Shown here: one piece after another, positions 44,858 through 54,231 of the stretch
How the letters are laid out: the number at the start of each line of letters is the position of its first letter
Position numbering within the stretch: the stretch's first letter is position 1
Assembly: GCF_001741865.1 (NCBI RefSeq)
Contig: NZ_CP017147.1
Coordinates: 310,001 to 374,000, forward strand
Origin: Bosea vaviloviae
GTDB taxonomy: Bacteria > Pseudomonadota > Alphaproteobacteria > Rhizobiales > Beijerinckiaceae
DNA: 64,000 bases
Direction of reading: 5' to 3'
Made by a program: the position numbers and the translations under genes
The notes under the pieces: generated by a model
The model's database searches: none
Seen by the model: only the letters and a program-made list of their open reading frames with translations
Told to the model about the DNA's origin: nothing

Positions 44858-47482
44858 ATGCCTGCGCAGGCGGGGCAAGCCCCCTCTCCCACCCGAAACC
44901 ATGGCCGCGCCGTGCCTGCCGGGCGCAGGCTCACGGCCTTGCTGGCGGCTGCGCTGTTTGCCCTCCTGTTCGGCTCGTTTCAGGCGCTTGCCCAAACGCC
45001 CGACGCCAATCCCGGCCGGGCAAAACTCGATGCCGCGCGCCTCGAGCTGAACCAGATCGAGACGACGCTGGCGGCCCCGAGCCCGAGCGACGCCGACCTG
45101 CAGCGCCAGAGGCTGCGCTTGCAACCGCTCCTGGAGCAATTGCGCGGGATAGTCGAGGAGCAGGGCCCTCGCGTCGACCAGGCCAAATTGCGGCTCGACC
45201 AGCTCGGCGCCAAGCCCGACGCCAGCGCGCCGCCTGAAAGCGCCGAAGTCGCGCGCGAACGCGACGCCCGCACCAAGGCCTTCGCCGATGCCGACGAGAC
45301 GATGAAGATCGCCCGCGCGGCGCAGCTCCAGGCCGAGCAGCTCCAGACCGGCATCAGCGACAAGCGCCGCGATCTCTTCGCCAAGGCGCTCTTCGCGCCG
45401 GGCCCGTCGATCCTCAGCCCGGAACTCTGGAGCAATGCGCTGACCACCTTGCCGGAGGATCTGCGCGCCTCCGGCTATATCTTCGGCGGCTGGCTGTCGG
45501 TCTTCGGCGATGCCTTGTCAGGCGCGCGCGGTCTGTTTGTCGCGGTCTCCTTCATCGGCGCGATCCTGCTCTACGTCGCCCGCGCCCGCTACCTGCCGCG
45601 CTTCAAGGCGCATGTCGGCACGACGGAGGCCCCCGGCAGCCTGCATTGTCTTTATGTCGCGCTCACCCATCTCGTCGCCGGCGCCGCCCCTCCCGCTTTG
45701 GCGAGCTGGCTGATCTATTCCGCGCTCAACACCACCGGATTGCTGCCACCGCGCATCCAGCCCGTGGTCTGGGCCGTGGTGATAGGGCTCGCCAGCTTCG
45801 CCTTCATCCAGGCACTGGCCGACTCTCTCTTCGCACCCGGCACGCCGCAGCGCCGCCTCGTCAGCGTGATGGATTCGACCGCGCGCACCGTCGTCTGGAT
45901 CGCAAGCTCGCTCGCACTGGTGATGGCGATCGGCAAGGTGATGGAAGCCTGGCTGCAGGCGATCGCGGCCGGGCTCGCGGTCTCGATCCTGATCAAGGGC
46001 ACCCTCGCCATCATCTTCGCGCTGACCCTGATCGCGGGCCTGTATCGATTGCGCGATGACGACGAGGTCGAGGAAGAGGCTTGCCTGGGCCCCTATGTGC
46101 CCGTCGATGGCGCCAGCCTCGGCCCTGTGCGGATCCTGGGCTGGGTCGTCGGCCTCGTCATCGTGCTGGCGGCGCTCAGCGGCTATGTCGTCTTCGCGAC
46201 CTTCCTGACCGAGCAGGTGCTCTGGATCGGCGTCCTCGCCTGCCTGTTCATGCTGATTTATCAGTTCCTCGAACTCGGTATCGCCCGGACCCTGACCGGC
46301 AAGGGCCGCTTCGCCCTGACGCTGAAAGCCGGCATCGGCATTCGCGAGGCGACGCTGCAGAAGATCGCGGTGGTCGGCACCGGTCTTCTCAAGCTGATCG
46401 TGATCATCATCACGATCATGCTGGCGCTGGCGCCCTGGGGGCTGGAATCGGCCGATTTCTTCTCCTCGCTGCGCGCCGCCTTCTTCGGCTTCCAGGTCGG
46501 CGGCGTCACTGTCTCGCTGTCCTCGATCATCATCGCCGCCTTCCTCTTTGCGCTCGGCCTGATGGCGACGCGCTCGATGCAGGGCTGGCTCGACGGCAAA
46601 TTCCTGCCGACCACGAAGCTCGACACCGGACTGCGCAATTCGATCACCACCGCCGCCGGCTATCTCGGCTACGCGGCGGCGGTGGCGCTCGCCTTCTCGT
46701 CGCTGGGCCTCAGTCTCGAACGACTGACCTTGGTTGCCAGCGCGCTCTCGGTCGGTATCGGTTTCGGCCTGCAATCGGTGGTGTCGAATTTCGTCTCCGG
46801 CCTGATCCTGCTGTGGGAGCGGCCGATCCGCGTCGGCGATCAGGTGGTCGTCGGCGACGCGGAAGGTATCGTCAAAAAGATCAATGTGCGCTCGACCGAG
46901 ATCGCGACCTTCGACCGCTCATCGGTGATCGTGCCCAATTCGAACCTGATCTCGGGCGTCGTCCGCAACCGGGTCCGCAACGACCGGACCGGGCGCGTGC
47001 TGATCTCGATTTCGGTGCCGCGCAGCTATGATCCCGCCGAGGTCCGCACCATGCTGTCGGAGGCCGCCACCGCCCATGGCGATGTGCTGCAGAAACCGCC
47101 GCCGAACGTGCTGTTCAAGAAGCTCGGCACCACGACGATGGATTTCGACCTGATCTGCGTCGTCGCCGAGGTCGATATCGTCGGCCGTGTGACCAGCGAC
47201 CTCAACTACGTCATCCACAAGCGCCTGGCCGAGATGGAGGTCGCTCCGCCTGTCCCCGAACTCGCGGTCAAGGGACTGGAAGGCATCGAGCAATCGCTCG
47301 CCGGCATCGCCAAGGCGGTCGGGCGCGAGATCGAGGCGCGCAAGCCGGCCAAACCCGTCGCGCCGATCCGTCGCGCGCGACAACACAAGATCGAAGACGA
47401 ATCCACGGAGGAGGCGCCTCCGGAGCCGCAGCCCTCGCCCGAACCGGTCAGGGATTTCGCGAAAGACGACAGCAAGGAATGA
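44858..47482 (+). CDS. Mechanosensitive ion channel family protein with DUF3772 domain (MscK-like)
   Basis: An 874-residue MscS-superfamily channel. A signal peptide-like segment (about residues 18-45, LLAAALFALLFGSFQALA) precedes a periplasmic coiled-coil region of DUF3772 type (DAARLELNQIETTLAA to about residue 200), then around ten membrane segments and the pore and beta domain: GIGFGLQSVVSNFVSGLILLWERPIRVGD near residue 640, then STEIATFDRSSVIVPNSNLIS. A charged, proline-rich tail ends the protein. It releases solutes during hypo-osmotic shock. The start is uncertain; an ATG 102 bases upstream is open but less likely. Confidence 0.92.
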   Translation: MPAQAGQAPSPTRNHGRAVPAGRRLTALLAAALFALLFGSFQALAQTPDANPGRAKLDAARLELNQIETTLAAPSPSDADLQRQRLRLQPLLEQLRGIVEEQGPRVDQAKLRLDQLGAKPDASAPPESAEVARERDARTKAFADADETMKIARAAQLQAEQLQTGISDKRRDLFAKALFAPGPSILSPELWSNALTTLPEDLRASGYIFGGWLSVFGDALSGARGLFVAVSFIGAILLYVARARYLPRFKAHVGTTEAPGSLHCLYVALTHLVAGAAPPALASWLIYSALNTTGLLPPRIQPVVWAVVIGLASFAFIQALADSLFAPGTPQRRLVSVMDSTARTVVWIASSLALVMAIGKVMEAWLQAIAAGLAVSILIKGTLAIIFALTLIAGLYRLRDDDEVEEEACLGPYVPVDGASLGPVRILGWVVGLVIVLAALSGYVVFATFLTEQVLWIGVLACLFMLIYQFLELGIARTLTGKGRFALTLKAGIGIREATLQKIAVVGTGLLKLIVIIITIMLALAPWGLESADFFSSLRAAFFGFQVGGVTVSLSSIIIAAFLFALGLMATRSMQGWLDGKFLPTTKLDTGLRNSITTAAGYLGYAAAVALAFSSLGLSLERLTLVASALSVGIGFGLQSVVSNFVSGLILLWERPIRVGDQVVVGDAEGIVKKINVRSTEIATFDRSSVIVPNSNLISGVVRNRVRNDRTGRVLISISVPRSYDPAEVRTMLSEAATAHGDVLQKPPPNVLFKKLGTTTMDFDLICVVAEVDIVGRVTSDLNYVIHKRLAEMEVAPPVPELAVKGLEGIEQSLAGIAKAVGREIEARKPAKPVAPIRRARQHKIEDESTEEAPPEPQPSPEPVRDFAKDDSKE

Positions 47483-47486
47483 TGCG

Positions 47487-48011
47487 ATGTTTTGTTTCCC
47501 ACGCGGCGAGCGGAAAGCTCTTGCCGTGACCTGCCCTGCCTTGCTCGCCGGCGCGCTCGCTATCCTGAACCTCGCCGGCTGTACGGAAGCCCCCCGCACC
47601 GGTCAGCCGGCCTTCTACCGCGATCTCGGCTCGGCCTCGGCCCGCGTCGATGCTGGCGAGGCGCGCGCCATGATCTCGGCCTATCGGATGAATGCCGGGC
47701 TGAACGCGCTGACGCTCGACCCGGCCCTCAACGCCGCGGCCCAGGAAGAGGCGAGCGCCATGGCGGCGGCCGACAAGCCGGCCCAGGCGGAAGCCGTGAA
47801 GGCGCGCCTCGCCCGTGCCGGACAGCAGGGGGCGGAAGCCAATCTCTCGGCCGGCTATCGCCGGTTGGCAGAAGCCTTCTCCGGCTGGCGCGATTCGCCC
47901 CAGCACGACCGCGTCATGAAGACGCCGGGCGCGACCCGCATGGGCTTGGCGACGGCCTATGCGCCGGGCTCGAAATATCAGGTCTACTGGGCGCTGATCC
48001 TCGCGCCTTGA
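47487..48011 (+). CDS. CAP/SCP domain lipoprotein
   Basis: A 174-residue protein with a lipobox LNLAGC (Cys at about residue 32), so probably an outer-membrane lipoprotein. The CAP domain includes ARAMISAYRMNAGLNALTLDPALNAAAQEEA and FSGWRDSPQHDRVMKTPGATRMGLATAYAPGS, with the conserved SPQHDRVM segment. CAP proteins bind lipids or act in envelope maintenance. It starts four bases after the channel gene stop, so they are co-transcribed. Confidence 0.92.
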   Translation: MFCFPRGERKALAVTCPALLAGALAILNLAGCTEAPRTGQPAFYRDLGSASARVDAGEARAMISAYRMNAGLNALTLDPALNAAAQEEASAMAAADKPAQAEAVKARLARAGQQGAEANLSAGYRRLAEAFSGWRDSPQHDRVMKTPGATRMGLATAYAPGSKYQVYWALILAP

Positions 48012-48030
48012 GCGAGACGCAGCGCACCTC

Positions 48031-48075
48031 GAGCAGGATACGAAAAAGTGGGAACCGGTTTTTCGTATCCGGCTC
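48031..48075. repeat. GCGAAAAA-type hairpin repeat (variant ACGAAAAA)
   Basis: GGATACGAAAAA and TTTTTCGTATCC pair perfectly around GTGGGAACCGG. The base changes in the two arms compensate each other (G to A on the left, C to T on the right compared with other copies), so the stem is conserved. It lies between two convergent genes and may terminate both. Confidence 0.85.
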
Positions 48076-48078
48076 TCA

Positions 48079-48828
48079 TCATTCGATCGCGAAATCGAAG
48101 ATCGTCTTCGGAAAGGGCTCGCTCGCCAGGGTGAAGTGCCACCATTCGCGGCTATAGCCGCGAAACCCCTCGGCCTTCATCGCGTCTCGCAGGATCGTTC
48201 TGTACCTGAGCGCGTCTGGGCCGACCGACGGATCACGGCCGGCGCTTTTTGCCGAAAAGCAGTCGAAGCTCGTGCCAAGATCGAGGCTCGTTTCCTGCGG
48301 GCGCTGCTGGAGGGGACCATCGCAACGCCCGCCAGTTGCGGGCGTCGGCAAGCCGGGCTCGTTGCGGCGGATAAGACCGACATCGACGGTCGATCCGCGC
48401 GAATGGCTCGACACCGAGGCGATGAAGCCGCGCGCGACCAGCATGTCCTTGGCAATATCGGGATGGAAGCCCCGTCCGAAATCGCTCGCCTTCCCATCCT
48501 GCGCCCAGGCCAGAAAGGCCCGGACCGCCCGCGCCGGTCGGTAGCAATCGAACAGTTTCAGTGCATAGCCGGACGTGCCCAGCCGCGCCTCCACGCGGAT
48601 CAGGGCCTGCCCCGCCGCCTGCGTCAGCACGCAATCGGCACGGCCATAGCCGGCGACAGCTGCGCCGGTGAAATTGAAGGCGGATGCGTAGCGGATGTCC
48701 TGGCGTATCGCGACAGCGATCTCGCGCAGGCGGATGAAGCCGTCCGGCAGCGCCTCGCCGGCCTTGGCTGGCGCGGGCATGGTCAGGAGCAGACAGCAGA
48801 TCCAACCAAGCCGCCAGGACAGGTTCAT
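48079..48828 (-). CDS. M15 family D-alanyl-D-alanine dipeptidase (VanX/DdpX-like)
   Basis: A 249-residue exported enzyme with a signal peptide (residues 1-23, ending AKA before GEALPDG). Zinc-site motifs are SSHSRGSTVDVGLI (His and Asp ligands) and REWWHFTL (catalytic Glu and His ligand), the pattern of the VanX branch. It splits D-Ala-D-Ala, here more likely for cell-wall turnover or nutrient use than vancomycin resistance, since no van genes are near. An insert between the two motifs contains RRNEPGLPTPATGGRCDGP with a cysteine. Confidence 0.9.
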   Translation of the reverse strand: MNLSWRLGWICCLLLTMPAPAKAGEALPDGFIRLREIAVAIRQDIRYASAFNFTGAAVAGYGRADCVLTQAAGQALIRVEARLGTSGYALKLFDCYRPARAVRAFLAWAQDGKASDFGRGFHPDIAKDMLVARGFIASVSSHSRGSTVDVGLIRRNEPGLPTPATGGRCDGPLQQRPQETSLDLGTSFDCFSAKSAGRDPSVGPDALRYRTILRDAMKAEGFRGYSREWWHFTLASEPFPKTIFDFAIE

Positions 48829-48895
48829 CGCCCCATCATGGCCCGCGCGCCAACTGCGCGCGAGCCCCTTTCGCGGAAGCCGACGGGGGCGGCCT

Positions 48896-49720
48896 TTAAG
48901 GCTTCGCCCCGAACGGCAAGGGCGGCGCCTCGGCCTTCAGCACGATGCCGACGCGGCGGTTGAAGGCGAGGTAAGGGTTGTCCTTGATCAGTGGGTCGGT
49001 GTCGCCCTTGCCGGTGACCGAGGCGAAGCGCTCATTGGGCACGCCGGCATTGGCCAGGATCTCGCGCACCGCCGCCGCGCGGCCGACCGACAAGGTCCAT
49101 GGATCGCCCTCCGGCGACTGGCCCGGACGCGGCGTCGCCGTATGCCCGGTCAGCGTGATCTTGTTGGGCATGCGCCTCAGCGAAGGCGCCACCGCCGCGA
49201 GCACCTTGCGCATGCGTTCATTGGGCTGGCTCGAGCCCTCCGCGAACATGGCGCGGCCGTCCTGATCAACGAGCTGGATGTCGATGCCCGATTCCGAGAC
49301 CTCGACCAGGATGTTGCGCGAAACTTCCGCGATCTCCGGCATCTCGCGCAGGGCTTGGCGCAGCGAGGCAGCGGCGAGCGCGAAACCGCGATCATGCGTC
49401 GCCGCGATCAGCCCGTCTTCCTTCTGGTTGTTGTGGTTGGGCGCGGTCGTGTCGGAGGCGTCCTCCAGCGGCCGGATATAGGCGTTCTTGATATGGGTCT
49501 TGGTCGGGATGCCGTCGACCTCGACGATGCCGGCCAGCCGCATGTCCTTCTGTGTGCCGAAGGCCTCGCGCATCGAGCCCGCGACGATCTGCATCTTGTT
49601 CTTGTCCTGGCTCGAATAGGCCGCGACCATGACGAAGAACGCCATCAGCAGCGCCATCAGATCGGCGAAGGTCACGAACCAGCCGTGACCGCCATGAGCT
49701 CCGCGCTTCTTCTTCGCCAC
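48896..49720 (-). CDS. motB: MotB-like stator protein with OmpA domain
   Basis: A 274-residue protein with one N-terminal membrane segment bearing the proton-carrying aspartate (FVTFADLMALLMAFFVMVAA, Asp at about residue 20). After a linker comes a peptidoglycan-binding OmpA-like domain with ITLTGHTATPRPG and LSVGRAAAVREILANAG. It anchors the stator to the cell wall. It is 14 bases downstream of the MotA-like gene, so the pair forms a stator unit. No other flagellar genes are visible nearby. Confidence 0.9.
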   Translation of the reverse strand: MAKKKRGAHGGHGWFVTFADLMALLMAFFVMVAAYSSQDKNKMQIVAGSMREAFGTQKDMRLAGIVEVDGIPTKTHIKNAYIRPLEDASDTTAPNHNNQKEDGLIAATHDRGFALAAASLRQALREMPEIAEVSRNILVEVSESGIDIQLVDQDGRAMFAEGSSQPNERMRKVLAAVAPSLRRMPNKITLTGHTATPRPGQSPEGDPWTLSVGRAAAVREILANAGVPNERFASVTGKGDTDPLIKDNPYLAFNRRVGIVLKAEAPPLPFGAKP

Positions 49721-49734
49721 CGCTCAGGTCCCGT

Positions 49735-50505
49735 TCATGCCGCTTCCGCCATCTCCGCCCGATGATGGTCGGGCAGATAGGCAAGCAGCATTTCGCGCAC
49801 CAGCGTTGCGCTCTTGGCGTCGCGCATCTGGAGCACGCCGTCGATGATCAGCGTGCGCGAGATCTCCTCCTCCTCGAGCTTGATATGCAGCTTGTCGGCA
49901 ATCGGCAGGGTGATCATGTTGGCGACCAGCGCGCCGTAGAGCGTGGCGAGCAAGGCTGTCGCCATGGCCGGGCCAAGCTTGGACGGATCGCTCATATTGG
50001 CGAACATCGAGACCATGCCGATGATGGTGCCGACCATGCCCCAGGCCGGGGCGCAGTCGCCGATAGCGCGATAGACCTTCGAGCCTTCATCGAGCCGCTG
50101 CAGGAAGTTGTCGCGGTCGCGCTCCATCGTGTCGCGGATGAAATCCTTGTCATAGCCGTCGGCGATATAGCGCAGCCCCTGCGCCAGGAACGTGTCGGAA
50201 ACCTCGACGCTTTCCAGAGCCACCGGCCCGCTCTTGCGGGCGATCTCGGCAACGCGGGTGATCTCCTCGATCAGCTCGCGCGGATTGACCGAACGCAGGG
50301 TGAAGGCGAAGCGCAGGCCCATCGGCAGGCCATGCGCGATCACCGAGAACGGGAACCGCACCATGGTGGCGGCGGTGGCGCCGCCGAAGATGATGATGAT
50401 CGCGTGCTTGTCGTAATAAGCGGCGAAATTGCCGCCATCGATGATGATCAGCGAGCAGATCGTGGCGATACCGGCGAGAATGCCGACGCCAGTTGCGATA
50501 TCCAT
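49735..50505 (-). CDS. motA: MotA/TolQ/ExbB proton-channel protein (MotA-like)
   Basis: A 256-residue protein with four membrane segments (about residues 5-22, 32-52, 150-175 and 182-205). GDCAPAWGMVGTIIGMVSMFANMSDPSKLG carries the conserved proline and channel helix. The ATG at 50505 has GAGGTGG five bases upstream; a GTG nine bases earlier is less likely. It is the proton-conducting ring around MotB in a flagellar-type stator. It begins the two-gene operon. Confidence 0.92.
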   Translation of the reverse strand: MDIATGVGILAGIATICSLIIIDGGNFAAYYDKHAIIIIFGGATAATMVRFPFSVIAHGLPMGLRFAFTLRSVNPRELIEEITRVAEIARKSGPVALESVEVSDTFLAQGLRYIADGYDKDFIRDTMERDRDNFLQRLDEGSKVYRAIGDCAPAWGMVGTIIGMVSMFANMSDPSKLGPAMATALLATLYGALVANMITLPIADKLHIKLEEEEISRTLIIDGVLQMRDAKSATLVREMLLAYLPDHHRAEMAEAA

Positions 50506-50646
50506 GGAAACCACCTCGATCCGGCCGATGCGCGCCGCCCGAAGCGGCCCCGCTTCTGCAGCGCAAAAACCTTAGAAGGCGCCCATTGAACGAAGCGTTA
50601 AGGTTGAGGCCTTGCTCACATCTGGATGTCAGTTAAAGCTCTGAGC

Positions 50647-52461
50647 ATGTCTCTGTTTGCAATCTATACTCGTGTGCTCGGCGAGCTCGGTCCCGAAAAG
50701 CGGCTCGGCCTGATCCTGGCGCTCGCCAATATCCTGCTCGCAGCGGCGGCTTTCGCCGAGCCGATGCTGTTTGGCGCGCTGATCGACAAGCTCTCAGCCG
50801 TGCAGGGCGCCGGCCAGCGTCTCGCCTGGAGCGATCTCAACGCCTTGATCCTGGCCTGGGTCGGCTTCGGCCTGTTCACCATCGCGGCCAGCGTTTTCGT
50901 CTCGCTGCATTCCGACCGGCTCGCCCATCGCCGCCGGCTCGCCGTGATGGCGAACTATTTCGAGCACGCGCTGACACTGCCGCTCGCCTACCACACCCAG
51001 ACCCATTCCGGCCGCGTGCTCAAGGTGATGCTCGACGGCACCAGCGGCATGTGGGCGCTCTGGCTGTCCTTCTTCCGCGAGCATTGCGCCAGCCTCGTCG
51101 CGCTTTTCATCCTGCTGCCCTTCACGCTGTGGAAGAACTGGCAGCTCGGCCTGCTGCTGATATCGCTCGTCGTGCTCTTCGGCGCGCTGACTGCCTATGT
51201 GCTGCGCAAGACCGACAAATTGCAGAGCAATGTCGAGGCCTATCACTCAAACCTCGCTGAACGGGCCTCGGACGCGCTCGGCAATGTGCCGGTGATCCAG
51301 AGCTTCACCCGCATCGAGGCCGAGGTGCGCGGCCTGCGCTCGACCATCGCGAGCCTGCTGGAAGCGCAGCTCCCGGTCCTGTCCTGGTGGGCCATCGCGA
51401 CAGTGGCGACGCGCGCCTCGGCGACGCTGACCGTGCTCGCGATCTTCGTCGTCGGCGCCTGGCTCTTGATGCAGGGTCTCACGACCGTCGGCGAGATCGT
51501 CACCTTCATGGGCTTTGCCACCATGCTGGTCGGCCGCCTCGAGCAGATCGTCGCCTTCGTGAACTTCATCTTCATGCAGGCGCCGAAGATGCGCGAATTC
51601 TTCGAGGTGCTGGACACGCTGCCCGCCGTGCGCGACCTGCCCAGCGCCAAGGATGCCGGGCGCTTGTCGGGCGCGGTCGCCTTCGAGGACGTGTCCTTCT
51701 CCTATGACGGCAAACGCGCCGCCGTACAGGACGTCTCCTTTGCGGTGAAGCCGGGCGAGACCATCGCCATCGTCGGCTCGACCGGCTCGGGCAAATCGAC
51801 CACGCTCGGCCTGCTGCACAGGGCCTTCGACCCGCAATCGGGCCGCATCACCGTCGATGGTCTCGACATCCGCGACATCTCGCTTTTGTCCCTGCGCCGC
51901 AATATCGGCGTCGTCTTCCAGGAGCCGATGCTGTTCGCACGCTCGATCCGCGAGAACCTCACCGTCGGCAAGCCCGACGCGACCGACGCCGAGATGATGG
52001 AGGCGCTCGACCGCGCACAGGCCACCGAGGTGATGGCGCGCCAGACCGACGGGCTCGACACCCTCGTCGGCGAGCGCGGGCGGACCCTCTCGGGCGGCGA
52101 GCGCCAGCGCCTCTCGATCGCACGCGCCTTGCTCAAGAACCCACCGATCCTGATCCTCGACGAGGCGACCTCGGCGCTCGACGCCGCCACCGAGGTCAAG
52201 CTGCAGAAGGCGCTGGAAGAGGTGATGAAGGGGCGCACCACCTTCGTCATCGCCCACCGCCTCGCGACCATCCGCAATGCCGACCGCATCCTGGTCTTCG
52301 AGCAGGGTCAGGTCATCGAGATGGGCTCCTTCGAGGAGCTCGTCGCCAAGGGCGGGCGTTTCGCCGCGTTGGCGCGGGCCCAATATCTTGTCACCGACAA
52401 GCCGGCGGCACTGGCAGAGGAGGCTACGAGCCCGCTGGCGGCCAAGATCACATTTGATTGA
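50647..52461 (+). CDS. ABC exporter of the NdvA/ChvA type (beta-1,2-glucan export)
   Basis: A 604-residue half-transporter with six membrane segments fused to an ATPase. The N-terminus [19 protein letters not shown] and [20 protein letters not shown] match the NdvA/ChvA family that exports cyclic beta-1,2-glucan to the periplasm in rhizobia. ATPase motifs: Walker [10 protein letters not shown] near residue 379, signature [15 protein letters not shown] near 484, and Walker [13 protein letters not shown] near 504. The start is taken by family similarity; an ATG seven codons upstream is possible. The glucan synthase gene (ndvB/chvB) is not in the window. Confidence 0.88.
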   Translation: MSLFAIYTRVLGELGPEKRLGLILALANILLAAAAFAEPMLFGALIDKLSAVQGAGQRLAWSDLNALILAWVGFGLFTIAASVFVSLHSDRLAHRRRLAVMANYFEHALTLPLAYHTQTHSGRVLKVMLDGTSGMWALWLSFFREHCASLVALFILLPFTLWKNWQLGLLLISLVVLFGALTAYVLRKTDKLQSNVEAYHSNLAERASDALGNVPVIQSFTRIEAEVRGLRSTIASLLEAQLPVLSWWAIATVATRASATLTVLAIFVVGAWLLMQGLTTVGEIVTFMGFATMLVGRLEQIVAFVNFIFMQAPKMREFFEVLDTLPAVRDLPSAKDAGRLSGAVAFEDVSFSYDGKRAAVQDVSFAVKPGETIAIVGSTGSGKSTTLGLLHRAFDPQSGRITVDGLDIRDISLLSLRRNIGVVFQEPMLFARSIRENLTVGKPDATDAEMMEALDRAQATEVMARQTDGLDTLVGERGRTLSGGERQRLSIARALLKNPPILILDEATSALDAATEVKLQKALEEVMKGRTTFVIAHRLATIRNADRILVFEQGQVIEMGSFEELVAKGGRFAALARAQYLVTDKPAALAEEATSPLAAKITFD

Positions 52462-52571
52462 GGCGAACGCCTCGCCTCGATCTTGCATCGTTCTCGGTGC
52501 AGCAAACAGGCGAGCAAAACGCCATCCTAATGCGGTAAGCTGAGGCAGGTTGCCCTGGCGGCAGTTTCCGC

Positions 52572-53744
52572 ATGCCCTTTTCAAACCAATCATTTCGGGA
52601 CGGCCCCTTGAACACCATGATCCTCCGCCTCGCCTGCGCCTGGGCAACCGTTGCCGCTTTCCTGCTCTTCGGAAGCGGCCTGCTCGGCCAGCTCGGCGCG
52701 CCGCTGGCGTCTGCAGCGATCTTCCTGTGGCTGCTGGGGATCATCATCTGGGCGGCGTTCGGTGTGGTTCATGAGGCGGAGATCCTGGCCGGTCGGCTCG
52801 GCGAGCCTTTCGGGACGCTGATCCTGACGCTCTCGATCGTGATCATCGAGGTGGCGCTGATCTCGGCTGTGATGCTTGGGGCCAAGGGCGCGCCGACGCT
52901 GGGGCGCGACACCATGTTCGCGGTGCTGATGATCGTGCTCAACGGTGTGGTCGGCATCGGCCTGCTGGTGGGCGGCCGACGCCATTTCGCGCAGAGCTAC
53001 AATCTGAAAGGCGCGTCTTCTTATCTCGCGGTGATCATTCCCCTGACCGTGATCCCGCTTGTGCTGCCGAATTTCACGACATCGACCAGCAACGGCACGC
53101 TGACGACGCTGCAATCGGTCTCTTTCTCGCTGTTCACCATCACGCTCTACGGTGCCTTCCTCGTGCTCCAGACCGGGCGCCACCGCTCTTTTTTCCAGGA
53201 GCCGACGCGCGAGCAGGCGCCGCTGCCTCGTACCGCCATGCCCGGCGATGACGAGCCCAGCGAGAACGACCGCGGCCATGACGATCCAGGCGGCGCGACC
53301 GCGACGCATGTCGTCCTGCTGCTCGCCAACATCCTGCCGATCGTCATCCTGGCGAAGAGCCTCGCGGCGGTGCTGGATTTCGGCATCATCAAACTCGGTG
53401 CTCCCGTCGCGCTCGGCGGTATCCTGATCGCCATGGTGGTGTTCACGCCGGAATGCATCGCGGCGCTGCGGGCGATCAGCGCCAACCAGCTCCAACGCGC
53501 GATCAATCTGTGCCTCGGCGCGGCGGCCTCGACGCTCGGCCTGACCGTGCCGGCCGTGCTCGCGATCGGCCTGTTGACGGGGCAGGAGGTCGTGCTCGGC
53601 TTGTCGGGAACCAATATGGTCATCCTGGCGATGACGCTGCTGCTCTCGACGCTGACCTTCACCGGCACGCGCACGACGATGCTGGAGGGCGCGGTGCATC
53701 TCGCGGTGTTCTTCGTGTTTTTAGTGCTGGTTTTCAGCCCGTAA
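52572..53744 (+). CDS. Calcium/sodium:proton antiporter (ChaA-like)
   Basis: A 390-residue protein with about eleven membrane segments. The repeat motifs of the cation/Ca2+ exchanger family are visible: GEPFGTLILTLSIVIIEVALI in the first half and VFTPECIAALRAISANQLQRAINLCLGAAAS in the second, with the acidic residues that bind cations. A hydrophilic loop near residues 200-240 separates the halves. The start is uncertain; an ATG 15 codons downstream is also plausible. Confidence 0.9.
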   Translation: MPFSNQSFRDGPLNTMILRLACAWATVAAFLLFGSGLLGQLGAPLASAAIFLWLLGIIIWAAFGVVHEAEILAGRLGEPFGTLILTLSIVIIEVALISAVMLGAKGAPTLGRDTMFAVLMIVLNGVVGIGLLVGGRRHFAQSYNLKGASSYLAVIIPLTVIPLVLPNFTTSTSNGTLTTLQSVSFSLFTITLYGAFLVLQTGRHRSFFQEPTREQAPLPRTAMPGDDEPSENDRGHDDPGGATATHVVLLLANILPIVILAKSLAAVLDFGIIKLGAPVALGGILIAMVVFTPECIAALRAISANQLQRAINLCLGAAASTLGLTVPAVLAIGLLTGQEVVLGLSGTNMVILAMTLLLSTLTFTGTRTTMLEGAVHLAVFFVFLVLVFSP

Positions 53745-53844
53745 GGGCGCCGCTGACATCACCCCAGAGGTAATCGACCTCCGCCCCGAATGTCTCCAAG
53801 GTCTCCGCGAAGCACGGCAACAGACCCCCGCGAGAGAGACCGCT

Positions 53845-54174
53845 ATGACCGCCTACGCCATTGCCCATCTGCAGGACGTCGATCTCGGGCCGGAGATTTT
53901 GAGCTACATCAGCACGATCGACGCGACCCTCATCCCGTTCGGCGGCCGCTTCCTGGTTCATGGGGCGACGCCGGAGGTCGTGGAAGGGCCATGGCCGGGC
54001 GATCTCGTCATGATCGCCTTTCCCGACATGGAGGCAGCGCGCGGCTGGTACGCTTCGCCCGCCTACCGGGAGATCCTGCCGTTGAGGACGAGGAATTCGA
54101 CAAGCGTCACCATGTTGGTCGACGGTGTGCCCGAGGGCTACAAGGCGACGCAGGTGCTGGCCAAGCTCGGCTGA
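53845..54174 (+). CDS. DUF1330 family protein
   Basis: A 109-residue ferredoxin-like (dimeric alpha+beta barrel) protein. YISTIDATLIPFGGRFLVHGA and PWPGDLVMIAFPDMEAARGWYASPAYREI are standard DUF1330 features. These proteins are usually small dimers with no settled activity. It stands alone, convergent with the acyl-CoA dehydrogenase gene. Confidence 0.92.
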   Translation: MTAYAIAHLQDVDLGPEILSYISTIDATLIPFGGRFLVHGATPEVVEGPWPGDLVMIAFPDMEAARGWYASPAYREILPLRTRNSTSVTMLVDGVPEGYKATQVLAKLG

Positions 54175-54231
54175 ACCGGCCGCTCAGGTCGCCTTGCCGT
54201 TCGACCTCGGTCCAGCCGCGATGGCCGGCGC

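Noticed and set aside
48079..48828. Vancomycin resistance gene (VanX)
   Set aside because: The enzyme family is right, but no vanH, vanA or vanRS genes are near and the organism is Gram-negative; a cell-wall recycling role is more likely.
54182..54230. Similarity of the region after the dehydrogenase gene to the aroB 3' end (both read NGKA then stop on the minus strand)
   Set aside because: The match is only about 20 bases and can be chance in GC-rich DNA; no further aroB-like sequence is present.
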